A DNA stretch of 64,000 bases from Clostridium sp. CX1 (GTDB lineage: Bacteria > Bacillota > Clostridia > Clostridiales > Clostridiaceae), in NCBI RefSeq assembly GCF_025398335.1, contig NZ_JAODOO010000004.1, positions 248,001-312,000 on the forward strand, written 5' to 3'. The notes beneath the pieces were generated by a model. That model did no database searches and was not told the DNA's origin. It worked only from the letters and a program-made list of their open reading frames with translations. The position numbers and the translations under genes were made by a program. Positions 56,228-64,000 of this stretch are shown here, in pieces (position 1 is the first letter of the stretch; every line of letters starts with the position of its first letter).

Positions 56228-56256
56228 TTGAAGATTATAACCTTTAGTGTTATAAT
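56228..56256 (+). promoter_or_regulatory. Sigma-A promoter of rpsT
   Basis: TTGAAG (56228-56233), a 17-base spacer and a perfect TATAAT (56251-56256), about 85 bases before the ATG. Confidence 0.75.
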
Positions 56257-56311
56257 ATCATTTGTTGAATAAACGAGACTCACTAGCAAAAATTCCCCAA
56301 AGCTGATGAGA

Positions 56312-56334
56312 CCCTATAAAACTATAAGGGGGTG
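56312..56334 (+). promoter_or_regulatory. Leader hairpin overlapping the rpsT ribosome binding site
   Basis: CCCTATA-aaac-TATA-a-GGG (56312-56330): the 3' arm is part of the GGGGGTG ribosome binding site. It could hide the site and allow S20 autoregulation; inferred only. Confidence 0.45.
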
Positions 56335-56339
56335 AAACT

Positions 56340-56606
56340 ATGGCAAATATAAAATCAGCACAAAAGAGAATAAAAGTTACTGAAACTAAAACTCTTAGAA
56401 ACAGAATGATTAAATCAGCATTAAAAACTACTGTAAAGAAGTTTTTAGCTGCTGTTCAAGCTGGTAATGCTGAAGAAGCTAAAACTACTTTTGTAGCTGC
56501 TGTTAAGGCATTAGACATGGCTGCATCAAAAGGAGTACTACATAAAAATAAGGCAGCAAGAAACAAGTCAAGATTAGCTGCAAAGTTAAACAGCTTAACT
56601 GCTTAA
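56340..56606 (+). CDS. rpsT: Ribosomal protein S20
   Basis: An 88-residue 30S protein with the family start [20 protein letters not shown] (in part), a Lys-rich helical body ([16 protein letters not shown]) and [20 protein letters not shown] near the C-terminus. GGGGGTG precedes the ATG. It is the only plus-strand gene in a long minus-strand block, opposite gpr and convergent with holA. Confidence 0.97.
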   Translation: MANIKSAQKRIKVTETKTLRNRMIKSALKTTVKKFLAAVQAGNAEEAKTTFVAAVKALDMAASKGVLHKNKAARNKSRLAAKLNSLTA

Positions 56607-56644
56607 TAAATAAACCGGTTTGTATAAACCGGTTATTTATTTTG
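56606..56644. terminator. Bidirectional terminator between rpsT and holA
   Basis: AAATAAACCGGTTT / AAACCGGTTATTT around a short loop, with T-rich tails on both strands. Confidence 0.85.
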
Positions 56645-57688
56645 CTATCCAGCAATAGTATTTATTATTAATAGTTCCATTTCAGTCTTCTCATCTACAG
56701 AAGAACTTTTCATCTTTCTCTCTGCAATTAAACAAAGTTCTATAGCACGCTTAAGCTGCTTCAATGTAAACTTCTTACTCTGACCCATAAGCATGTCACA
56801 GGCATATTCTGATCTAATATTTAAGGCTTTCATTATTTCCTGCTTACTTTTCTTATTCTCAATACTTAGTTTTACTTTAAACAATAAATTAAACTGCCTT
56901 TCAATCATATTCAAAATGTAAGGTATTTTTTCTCCCTTATAAATAAGTTCATTTAAAACCTCTAAGGCATCCTTCACTCTCTTTTGAGATATTGGATTTA
57001 CTAAGTCAAATATATCATCATCATTAGCTTTTAAAAATAGAGTTTTAATATCATCCTTAGTTATCTCTCTATCCTCAACATAACAGCAAAGTTTCTCAAC
57101 TTCATTTTCTATTATGCTTAGGTTGTTATCCTCCATTAAACTAGCAAAGGCTCTTAACTCCACTTTTCCAATTTTTTTATTTCTCACTTCAAAAAAGCCT
57201 TTTATTTTCCCTTCTAATTGCTGTCCCCTTATTTTATCAGCTTTAACTACAGTAGCCTTCTTATCTAACTTATATAGCCTTTTACCTGGCTTATCCCTTT
57301 TACCTTTAAAAACATCGTATAGAATAAGTATGCAATGTGCTGGAACATTATCTACATATTCTAATACAGTATTAAAAGCCTTATCCCCTGAAAATTTATT
57401 ACTCTCTCCTCCATCATCTTCTATAAAAGAAGCTCTATATACTAAAACTACCTTTTTATCACTCATAAAAGGCACCGTTTCACAGGCATTGACTACAGTA
57501 TCAAAGCTTTCAAGAGAGTTTCCATCAAATTTTAAGTAGTTTAGTTCTAAAAAAGACTTATCTATAGTCTTATTTACTATGGATTCAATGCCCTCCTTTA
57601 TAAGTTGCTCATCATTTCCACAGAAGACATAACAATTTGATATTTTATTTTTCTTAATATTTTCATTAAAAGTACCTATATCTAACAT
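56645..57688 (-). CDS. holA: DNA polymerase III delta subunit
   Basis: Clamp-loader subunit that opens the beta ring. 347 residues: N-terminal AAA-like domain starting with SNCYVFCGNDEQLIKEGI (about 16-33), VLVYRASFIEDDGGES (about 84-99), lid and collar domains with LSIIENEVEKLCCYVED and a C-terminal LKRAIELCLIAERKMKSSSV (about 312-331). Located beside rpsT as in most Firmicutes, and downstream of comEC. Confidence 0.94.
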   Translation of the reverse strand: MLDIGTFNENIKKNKISNCYVFCGNDEQLIKEGIESIVNKTIDKSFLELNYLKFDGNSLESFDTVVNACETVPFMSDKKVVLVYRASFIEDDGGESNKFSGDKAFNTVLEYVDNVPAHCILILYDVFKGKRDKPGKRLYKLDKKATVVKADKIRGQQLEGKIKGFFEVRNKKIGKVELRAFASLMEDNNLSIIENEVEKLCCYVEDREITKDDIKTLFLKANDDDIFDLVNPISQKRVKDALEVLNELIYKGEKIPYILNMIERQFNLLFKVKLSIENKKSKQEIMKALNIRSEYACDMLMGQSKKFTLKQLKRAIELCLIAERKMKSSSVDEKTEMELLIINTIAG

Positions 57689-57729
57689 CTATGCACACCT
57701 CAAAATTATCTAAATTACCTGACCCTTTC

Positions 57730-59505
57730 TCAATAAAGTTTAACTACTCTATTAAACATTATAACATATAGGTGGCAGTTTTCCTTATAATCATCATATC
57801 CATTTCTTAGAGAATTACTTAATCTGCTGCCCTGTGAAAAATTCACTGTGTCATAAGAATTAAATACCGCCAAATCTTTCCCATTCGTACTATTGTTTAT
57901 AAACATAAATCTTTCTTTCCCACTATAGATGCAAAGGTTTATTTTTTCATGATAAGGAATCACCTTTAAATACAAATCATTGTTTAACTTTATATTGACC
58001 TTTTCTTTTGGGTTAGAAATAACCTTGCTTATATTCATATACTCCTTTAAATTTATGACTTCCTTGGCACTTGCCTGATCATAATTGCATATTAATATTT
58101 TATCCGCCTTATACTTTATAACAACAGCCTCTCCCTTAAAGAAATCCATGTGATAAACCTTCGGAATAAAGCTATAAGTTCCACAAAGCATAATAAACAA
58201 TACAAAAATCGGTAGATATTTATATTGTTTATACCCTCTTTCATATAGCAAATATGATATGTAAATTATAATTAAAGCTATTCCCTCCATATATCCTAAA
58301 TAACTTACAGGAGGACATAGCCTTAAAATCAAATAGTTTGCACCTTCAATTGCAGTAAACATTAAATTTAGTATTGCACTAAAAAAACTGAATATAGGCT
58401 TTATAGAACCTACTAGTAAAGCTAAATTACCTACAATAACTATCACTGAATACATAGGAAGCAGAAATAAGTTTCCTAGTATAAAACCTCCACTAAAATT
58501 TTGAATAGTAAAAGCAGTATACGGTACTGAAAATATTTGAGAGCTTAAGGTTACACTTAAACTTTTATTTATCATTTCAGGCATTCTGTGCATCATCCTT
58601 AAGAATTTTTTATAATATATCAATATTCCTAACGTAGCTAAAACTGATAAAGTAAAACCTATATCCAGTATGTAGTATGGTTTAATAAAAAGGATAAGTA
58701 ATGCTGCAAAACTTAAGGAAGATATACCGTCATAGTTTTTACATACTGTTTTTGACAGCTTAAATATCAGTATCATTATAAAAGCCCTTACAGTTGATGC
58801 CTGAAGGCCAGTGAAAAGTATATAAATAAAAGAAACTACAATTGAGCATCTTAATCCTATTACACTTTCTAATACCTTATAAATAATAGCCATGTGAAAC
58901 CCAGAAACACTGACAGCATGAAATACTCCCATCTCCTGGAAATCACTTTTTTGACTTTTTGTTAGATACTCCGTATCACCGTAGCAAAGAGACATTACCA
59001 GAGCTGCTTTTTCTTCCCCAATACTCTCCTTATAACTATAGTATATATTTTTCTTTATATCATATAGGGTATGTATAAAGTCCTTTTTATAGGGAGTATA
59101 TTTTTCAACCTTATATGTTCCAATTATTCCTCTTGAATAATTGATTTCCTTTTTAAACTTACCACTGATTAATAGTTTTTGCCCCTCTTTTAACTTTGTT
59201 GTCTTTCCATTTAATATTAATTTTCTTCCCTTATAATTTGCTATATAATAATACCCTTTATTCTCTATAACTCTGACCTCTGCAGAGTTTGGAACCTTTA
59301 AATCAAAGTACATCATATAACTTAATGCTCCTATTAAAAAGAAAAGAATATTTATAATAAAAAATTTCTTATCTAAGGTAAAAAAGAATATAGCAAAAAG
59401 AGATGCAGTAATAACTGCACCTGCTATAATACTCTGAAAAAGCATCAAGGTGGAAATACAGCCTATAAACAGAGAAATAGCGTAATATACGATAGGTCTC
59501 TTCAT
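57730..59505 (-). CDS. comEC: ComEC/Rec2-type DNA uptake channel with degenerate C-terminal domain
   Basis: A 591-residue membrane protein of the ComEC family, which moves single-stranded DNA through the membrane in natural competence. The N-terminal OB-like extracytoplasmic domain (about 65-125) is followed by the competence domain with FHAVSVSGFHMAIIY (about 191-205), GLQASTVRAFIMILIF (about 231-246), DIGFTLSVLATLGILIYYKK and about ten membrane helices. Full-length ComECs end with a metallo-beta-lactamase domain. Here only about 130 residues remain (starting YHMDFFKGEAVVIKYKADKI), with no HxHxDH motif, so any nuclease role is lost. It overlaps the upstream small gene by four bases (ATGA). 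Confidence 0.9.
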   Translation of the reverse strand: MKRPIVYYAISLFIGCISTLMLFQSIIAGAVITASLFAIFFFTLDKKFFIINILFFLIGALSYMMYFDLKVPNSAEVRVIENKGYYYIANYKGRKLILNGKTTKLKEGQKLLISGKFKKEINYSRGIIGTYKVEKYTPYKKDFIHTLYDIKKNIYYSYKESIGEEKAALVMSLCYGDTEYLTKSQKSDFQEMGVFHAVSVSGFHMAIIYKVLESVIGLRCSIVVSFIYILFTGLQASTVRAFIMILIFKLSKTVCKNYDGISSLSFAALLILFIKPYYILDIGFTLSVLATLGILIYYKKFLRMMHRMPEMINKSLSVTLSSQIFSVPYTAFTIQNFSGGFILGNLFLLPMYSVIVIVGNLALLVGSIKPIFSFFSAILNLMFTAIEGANYLILRLCPPVSYLGYMEGIALIIIYISYLLYERGYKQYKYLPIFVLFIMLCGTYSFIPKVYHMDFFKGEAVVIKYKADKILICNYDQASAKEVINLKEYMNISKVISNPKEKVNIKLNNDLYLKVIPYHEKINLCIYSGKERFMFINNSTNGKDLAVFNSYDTVNFSQGSRLSNSLRNGYDDYKENCHLYVIMFNRVVKLY

Positions 59506-59762
59506 TGTACAATACCTTCCTTAGATAACATAGTATTATCTAATTCCAGCATTAAATTAACATTATGAGTCTGCGGGTCTATTTCCATTTCTCTTAGACG
59601 AAGCATTTCTTCTTTACCTCTCATTGTAAAATACCTCTGTACTATATCTTCCGCAAACTCCTTAGTTAGACTGTCATACATTGAAAAATAATCAACCTCA
59701 GGAATGTTTAAAAATACTATATTGCTTCCCTTTATTGCAGTATAAAAAACATTTTGGAGCAT
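59502..59762 (-). CDS. Hypothetical soluble protein (86 aa) coupled to comEC
   Basis: Not recognised. A compact, acidic protein without membrane segments or Cys motifs: SNIVFLNIPEVDYFSMYDSL and then a charged helix (QRYFTMRGKEEMLRLREMEID), with a C-terminal stretch HNVNLMLELDNTML. ATG 59762 follows GGAGGTG; a GTG four codons earlier overlaps that site. Its stop overlaps the comEC start, and the P-type ATPase-like gene ends 46 bases upstream, so the three form one transcription unit. Confidence 0.7.
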   Translation of the reverse strand: MLQNVFYTAIKGSNIVFLNIPEVDYFSMYDSLTKEFAEDIVQRYFTMRGKEEMLRLREMEIDPQTHNVNLMLELDNTMLSKEGIVQ

Positions 59763-59807
59763 TTCACTTCCCACCTCCTATTGATATTCTATCCAACAAT
59801 AGAAGAC

Positions 59808-62402
59808 TTAGTCATAATACTCATCTTTATTAAACTTACGAAATAGTGCTATTAGTAGCCAAACAACTATTGCTATTCCTATGTTTATCCAATAGCCCCC
59901 ATTTAGAAAGATTTTCATATCTACAGCAAATATTAAAATAGATAATTGGATAATTAAATTACATAATATAAGCACATTAGACAATCTGCTTTTGAAAAAT
60001 AACTTTTTAGAAAAGCTGTAAGTAAAAATTACTGCATTTAAATTTAAAACAGTAAAGGCAGCAGTTTTGGCAAATTCCACTCCCTGAGAATAGGTAGATA
60101 CAACAATTGCAAAAGCAGTGGCTCCCATTAGTAAACCATTAGATACAATAAAAGTCATCTTTTCTTTTATTACATTTTTATCTATAACTTGATTTACACA
60201 AGGCACTTCATGTTTATACTCCCACAACAGTACTATAGAGGATATAAATACTATTATGATATTAAACCAAAAGACTTCCTGCATAACAAAAGGTATTTCG
60301 TATTCCCATAGAGAAGATAGCATTGTAAATGCTAATATAGAGACACTGCAGGTAAGGACATAGACTATTACTTTCCTAATCATAGCCATTACTTTTCTAG
60401 CATCCTCTAGAAGATCAAGAAGTTTCATAAAATCTGTATCTACTAGAAATATATCTGTCAACTTTTTAAGTATATTACTGTTAGAGGTTGTTATACCTAC
60501 ATCTGCGCTTCTTAGAGCAGGTAGGTCTATCAACTTAGCCCCAATCATAGCTGTAGTATATCCATAACTGTTCAATGTTTTTATTATTTTTACCTTATGC
60601 TTAGAATTTATTTTTGAAAAAACGCTTATTTTTGACCCAATACGATCAAATTCTTCTTCTGCCATATTATCAATTTCTATACCAGATAAAATTTCACGGA
60701 GCTTTGATATCAATCCCATTTTTCTTCCCACTGCAAGGGCTGTAATCTTGTTATCCTCAGTTATTATCACAGGTTTTACAGATAAAACCTTGCTTTTTTT
60801 AATGGAATTCTCAGCCTCTTCTTTCAACAAGTTTTCAAACCCCATTAATCCCACAAATACTAGATTACTTTCAATATTCTCCTTAAGACTTGGTTCGTAA
60901 TTAAAGTTTCTATAGGCAAAACCTATAACAGATAAACATTCGCCTGACATAACTATATCTGCTTTTTTTATAGCATTTATATCATCCTCTGTTATTTCTA
61001 TCTCTATACCGTTCTTCATTATATGAGTGCACCTAGCTAATAAGGAATCTACAGCACCTTTGACATTTGCCCTAAAATTTTCGTCTAATGCATTTATTGT
61101 AGTCATTATTCTTCTTTCACTATCAAAAGGTATGTGAAGAACTCTTCTATGCTCTCTATCCAACTTCCTTTTGTCCAGACCACTTTGCATCCCAAATTTA
61201 ACGAGAGCTACTTCCATTAAATCATTCTTTGGGTTTGACAATTTTCCCACGTTCGTTTTTGTATCATTGCATAGTAAGCCTATGCTAGCTATTCTATATA
61301 GGTTTTGATTCTTCTCTTCATCTATATTTTCGAATACATTTTCCTCATCCGCATCAACAATTACTCCACTTGTGTATATCTTTACAGCCCTTACCTTGTC
61401 CTTTGAGAAGGAGCCTACTTTATCTGTACAAATGGCAGATACAGATGAAAACTTTTCTAAGGTGGATAGGTCTTTAAAAATTATAGAACTTTTTTCCATT
61501 TGCTTAAAGAGAATAGTAGAAATAACAGTTATTATTAAGATTATACCTTGTGGAATTCCCCCTAACAAAAATATAGCAGAGGTTTTTAGTATAGTTTCTA
61601 CTGCAGCTCCCGAATAGGCAAGAACTCCATCGATACAAACTAAGCATATGGATATAAGCAAGGTAAAATGATTTATTAATTTGTGTAATCTGTAATTAAA
61701 AGATGGCATCTCTGCTTTTTTATCAAAAAGTAATTTAACTACACTAGCTATCTGAGTACTCATTCCAACGGCTATAACGATTCCTGTTCCATTGCCATTT
61801 ACAACTACGGAAGACTTGAAAAGAATGTTTTTCATATCGGATAATGTTAATCCTTTATCCTCTACTTTTGTCTCATATTTTTCTGCTATAAAATTCTCTC
61901 CTGTAATAGAAGTTTCATTTACCCGTAGTTCATCTCCCTCTATCACCCTTAAGTCTGCAGGAACACTTTCACCTCTTCCAACAATTACGATGTCGCCTAC
62001 TACTAACTCTACAGCAGGTATTTTTAAGGTTCTTCCTTCCCTAACTACTCTAGCATATCCACTATTAAGCCTTTCAAGTTCCTTTATTCGTTTTTCTTCG
62101 TTATATTCACCAATAACTATACATGAAATATTTATTATCAATATGGTTAGTGCCGCTGCTGCCAATAAAAAGTTTCCCATATATAGAATTAAAAGAACAG
62201 AAACAATTGTTAGTAAAACCCATAATTCCTTTATTTGTTTTAAAGTAAGCTTATATATGCTTTTTGTTTTTGGTATAACTATTTTATTTTCACCATACTG
62301 AGCTCTATGGGGATTTATCTGTTCTTCGTCAAGTCCTGAGTAGATGTTGCTTTGTAATCTTTTAACAACTTCACTCCACGGATTACCATACCATTCAATC
62401 AT
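59808..62402 (-). CDS. P-type ATPase-like membrane protein with degenerate catalytic motifs (pseudoenzyme candidate)
   Basis: An 864-residue protein with the full layout of a P2-type (Ca2+/Na+-like) pump: N-terminal cation-ATPase domain, M1-M2 (about 60-97), actuator domain, M3-M4, P and N domains, and six C-terminal helices. Key motifs have drifted: DKTGTLT reads DKVGSFS (Asp327 kept), TGES reads TGEN (167-170), the M4 PEGL reads PQGI (284-287), TGD reads TED (548-550), DPPR is absent (GFENLL), and GDGVNDxPAL reads GAKLIDLPAL (621-630), losing the Mg-binding Asp and the Asn. In M6, NxxTD reads NIIIV. The N-domain motif KGA (448-450) and FDSERR are kept. ATG 62402 follows AAAGGTGA. It lies upstream of the 86-aa gene and comEC. 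The frame is intact, so it is probably a functional non-pump rather than a pseudogene. Confidence 0.88.
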   Translation of the reverse strand: MIEWYGNPWSEVVKRLQSNIYSGLDEEQINPHRAQYGENKIVIPKTKSIYKLTLKQIKELWVLLTIVSVLLILYMGNFLLAAAALTILIINISCIVIGEYNEEKRIKELERLNSGYARVVREGRTLKIPAVELVVGDIVIVGRGESVPADLRVIEGDELRVNETSITGENFIAEKYETKVEDKGLTLSDMKNILFKSSVVVNGNGTGIVIAVGMSTQIASVVKLLFDKKAEMPSFNYRLHKLINHFTLLISICLVCIDGVLAYSGAAVETILKTSAIFLLGGIPQGIILIITVISTILFKQMEKSSIIFKDLSTLEKFSSVSAICTDKVGSFSKDKVRAVKIYTSGVIVDADEENVFENIDEEKNQNLYRIASIGLLCNDTKTNVGKLSNPKNDLMEVALVKFGMQSGLDKRKLDREHRRVLHIPFDSERRIMTTINALDENFRANVKGAVDSLLARCTHIMKNGIEIEITEDDINAIKKADIVMSGECLSVIGFAYRNFNYEPSLKENIESNLVFVGLMGFENLLKEEAENSIKKSKVLSVKPVIITEDNKITALAVGRKMGLISKLREILSGIEIDNMAEEEFDRIGSKISVFSKINSKHKVKIIKTLNSYGYTTAMIGAKLIDLPALRSADVGITTSNSNILKKLTDIFLVDTDFMKLLDLLEDARKVMAMIRKVIVYVLTCSVSILAFTMLSSLWEYEIPFVMQEVFWFNIIIVFISSIVLLWEYKHEVPCVNQVIDKNVIKEKMTFIVSNGLLMGATAFAIVVSTYSQGVEFAKTAAFTVLNLNAVIFTYSFSKKLFFKSRLSNVLILCNLIIQLSILIFAVDMKIFLNGGYWINIGIAIVVWLLIALFRKFNKDEYYD

Positions 62403-62564
62403 AAACTTCACCTTTCTGCATTTAAATGGATAAACATTTGAATATTGGATTTATATCCCTTTTAATATTCGTGATTATACAACAAGACTTTAGTAAACTT
62501 CAAAGCCACTGAGACCATTTATATTATTATAATATATGTCATTCTAAACTATCTAGTGTCCACA

Positions 62565-62593
62565 TTGACATGGATATCATTATATGTTAATAT
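62565..62593 (+). promoter_or_regulatory. Sigma-A promoter of the opp operon
   Basis: Perfect TTGACA (62565-62570), a 17-base spacer and TAATAT (62588-62593), about 130 bases before the oppB ATG. The rest of the 320-base gap between the divergent genes shows no RNA element I recognise. Confidence 0.75.
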
Positions 62594-62723
62594 CATTAAA
62601 AATATCTAATATATCCCATGTCAGTATTTTTAAACAAATGCATTTCTGTGAAGCTTAAAAATCATTTCTTTAGCATAAGATATATAAATTTAATTATAAA
62701 ATTTCTTGAAAGTGGGGGTAAAA

Positions 62724-63647
62724 ATGTTTAAGTATATTCTAAAGAGATTATTTTCTAGTGTCATAACCATATGGGTTGTAATTACTTTGACCTTCTTTTT
62801 GATGCACAAAATACCCGGCGGACCATTTGATTCAGAAAAAAAGTTGCCAGATCAGATTAAAGCAAATTTAGAGCTTAAATTCGGACTTAACAAACCTCTC
62901 GGTGAGCAATATACAACTTATTTAAAAAATGTTGTCTTTCACGGAGATTTAGGACCTTCAATGAGATATGAAGGTAAATCTGTAAATGACGTAATTACTT
63001 ACTCCTTTCCAGCTTCAGCAAAGCTTGGTTTGTGTGCTATAGGATTTGCCCTTATAGTAGGTACCTATATGGGAACAACAGCAGCACTTCATCAAGGAAA
63101 GTGGCAGGACAACCTTTGTATGATTATTGCTACCCTGGGGGTAACAGTACCAAGCTTCGTTATGGCCACCTTTTTCATCTACTTTTTTGCCGTTAAACTT
63201 GGTTGGTTTCCAGCGGTAGGCTTTGATGAGCCTAAAAATTTAGTTCTTCCTTCTGTAGCCCTAGGCGGCTATGCCATGGCCTTTATCGCAAGACTTTCTA
63301 GGTCAAGCCTTTTAGAAGTTATTAGACAGGACTATATAAAGGTAGCTAAAGCTAAAGGCCTATCCAAAGCAAAAGTTATTTACAAGCATGCATTGAAGAA
63401 TTCACTAATACCTATAGTAACATATTTAGGACCTCTTTTGGCAGGAATTCTTACAGGAAGTTTTGTTATAGAAACATTATTCGGTATTCCAGGCCTTGGA
63501 AGAGAGTTCGTTCAAAGTATAGGAAACAGAGACTATACTACTACTCTAGGTGTAACAATCTTCTTCAGCACCTTCTTAGTATTATGCAACTTAATAGTAG
63601 ACCTATTATACGTAATTATAGACCCAAGAATAAAACTTGAAAGTTAA
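62724..63647 (+). CDS. oppB: Oligopeptide ABC transporter permease OppB
   Basis: One of two membrane subunits of a peptide (or nickel) importer. 307 residues: the N-terminal OppB start MFKYILKRLFSSVITIWVV (in part) with MHKIPGGPFDSEK, six membrane helices, and the EAA loop DYIKVAKAKGLSKAKVIYKHALKNS (in part, about 211-235) that contacts the ATPase. The end IDPRIKL is typical. ATG 62724 follows GGGGG; the frame opens six codons earlier. An oppC-like gene follows after 12 bases. Confidence 0.95.
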   Translation: MFKYILKRLFSSVITIWVVITLTFFLMHKIPGGPFDSEKKLPDQIKANLELKFGLNKPLGEQYTTYLKNVVFHGDLGPSMRYEGKSVNDVITYSFPASAKLGLCAIGFALIVGTYMGTTAALHQGKWQDNLCMIIATLGVTVPSFVMATFFIYFFAVKLGWFPAVGFDEPKNLVLPSVALGGYAMAFIARLSRSSLLEVIRQDYIKVAKAKGLSKAKVIYKHALKNSLIPIVTYLGPLLAGILTGSFVIETLFGIPGLGREFVQSIGNRDYTTTLGVTIFFSTFLVLCNLIVDLLYVIIDPRIKLES

Positions 63648-63659
63648 GGAGGTTATTAA

Positions 63660-64000
63660 ATGGAAGTAACTAAAATTTTTTCAGAAGATACAAAAATCTC
63701 TGACAACACTGTTAAAGAAACAAGCATCTCTGGAGATATATCCATAGAGATGTTTGAAAAAGTTTCTCCTGAAGAAAAAAATACTGAAGCTATAGTCAGA
63801 CCTAGTCTTACATACTGGCAGGATGCTTGGAGAAGGCTAAGGGAAAATAAGCTTGCTATGGTTGGTCTAGCCTTTGTTATATTTATTACAGCAGTAGCTA
63901 TTATAGGTCCAATGCTTTCTAAATACAACTATTTCTCCCAAAACCTAGAGATGGCAAATCAACCGCCTAGTGCAGAACACTGGTTTGGAACAGATAAATT
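63660..64000 (+). CDS. oppC: Oligopeptide ABC transporter permease OppC (cut by right edge)
   Basis: The first 113 codons of an OppC-like permease. ATG 63660 follows AAGGAGG. An unusually long polar N-terminus (about 60 residues rich in Ser, Thr, Glu and Lys) precedes the family part: YWQDAWRRLRENKLAMVGLA, the first membrane helix, then PPSAEHWFGTDK, the conserved start of the OppC periplasmic region. The rest of the operon (ATPases, binding protein) should lie to the right. Confidence 0.93.
   Translation, partial: MEVTKIFSEDTKISDNTVKETSISGDISIEMFEKVSPEEKNTEAIVRPSLTYWQDAWRRLRENKLAMVGLAFVIFITAVAIIGPMLSKYNYFSQNLEMANQPPSAEHWFGTDK

Noticed and set aside
1-64000. CRISPR arrays, tRNA, rRNA or prophage genes
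   Set aside because: No regularly spaced repeats, no CCA-ended cloverleafs, no rRNA segments and no phage structural genes were seen.

Overview
The window comes from the chromosome of an AT-rich, endospore-forming Firmicute, almost certainly Clostridium sensu stricto (cluster I). The evidence is strong GGAGG-type ribosome binding sites, sporulation genes (gpr, spoIIP, yqfC, yqfD, a CotS-type coat protein), a CIRCE-controlled heat-shock operon, a type A RNase P RNA, and the clostridial order hrcA-grpE-dnaK-dnaJ-prmA-rsmE-mtaB followed by rpsU-yqeY and yqfC-yqfD-pgpH-ybeY-dgkA-era-recO. I cannot name the species.

Layout, left to right. 1-5.9 kb: purE (cut by the left edge) and an NCS2 purine permease, each behind its own guanine-class riboswitch with a downstream terminator, so both purine synthesis and uptake answer to guanine. 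Between them lie a small membrane protein plus GDSL esterase pair, an alpha/beta hydrolase, a 64-residue small protein, a zinc-ribbon protein and a DUF218 protein. 5.9-18.6 kb is the most accessory part: two solitary Eco57I/CamA-like adenine DNA methyltransferases without any nuclease partner, a four-TM metallophosphoesterase, a complete group IIC intron inserted just behind a transcription terminator, a MarR-MATE efflux operon with inverted-repeat operators, an HtrA protease and lgt. 18.7-33.7 kb: TSUP transporter, GNAT acetyltransferase, rnpB, then the nif3-like/trmK/PH-domain/sigA/dnaG/dgt cluster on the minus strand, a CotS-type protein on plus, and ppdK with its CcpN-like regulator. 33.7-57.7 kb is a long minus-strand housekeeping block (recO to holA), broken only by the divergent rpsT. 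57.7-64 kb: a ComEC whose C-terminal nuclease-like part is degenerate, an unknown 86-residue protein, a large P-type ATPase-like protein that has lost several catalytic residues, and the start of an oligopeptide ABC transporter (oppB, oppC cut by the right edge).

Most interesting points: the P-type ATPase pseudoenzyme (59.8-62.4 kb), the pair of CamA-like orphan methyltransferases, a recO gene that appears to start at CTG, a yqeY gene whose first codons are out of frame with the rest, and the group IIC intron that has separated a 46-residue small gene from what was probably its terminator. Genes too short or too atypical for simple ORF calling that I add from the sequence are rpsU, the 46-residue gene at 9732, and the recO N-terminus. 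No tRNA, rRNA, CRISPR array or prophage was seen.
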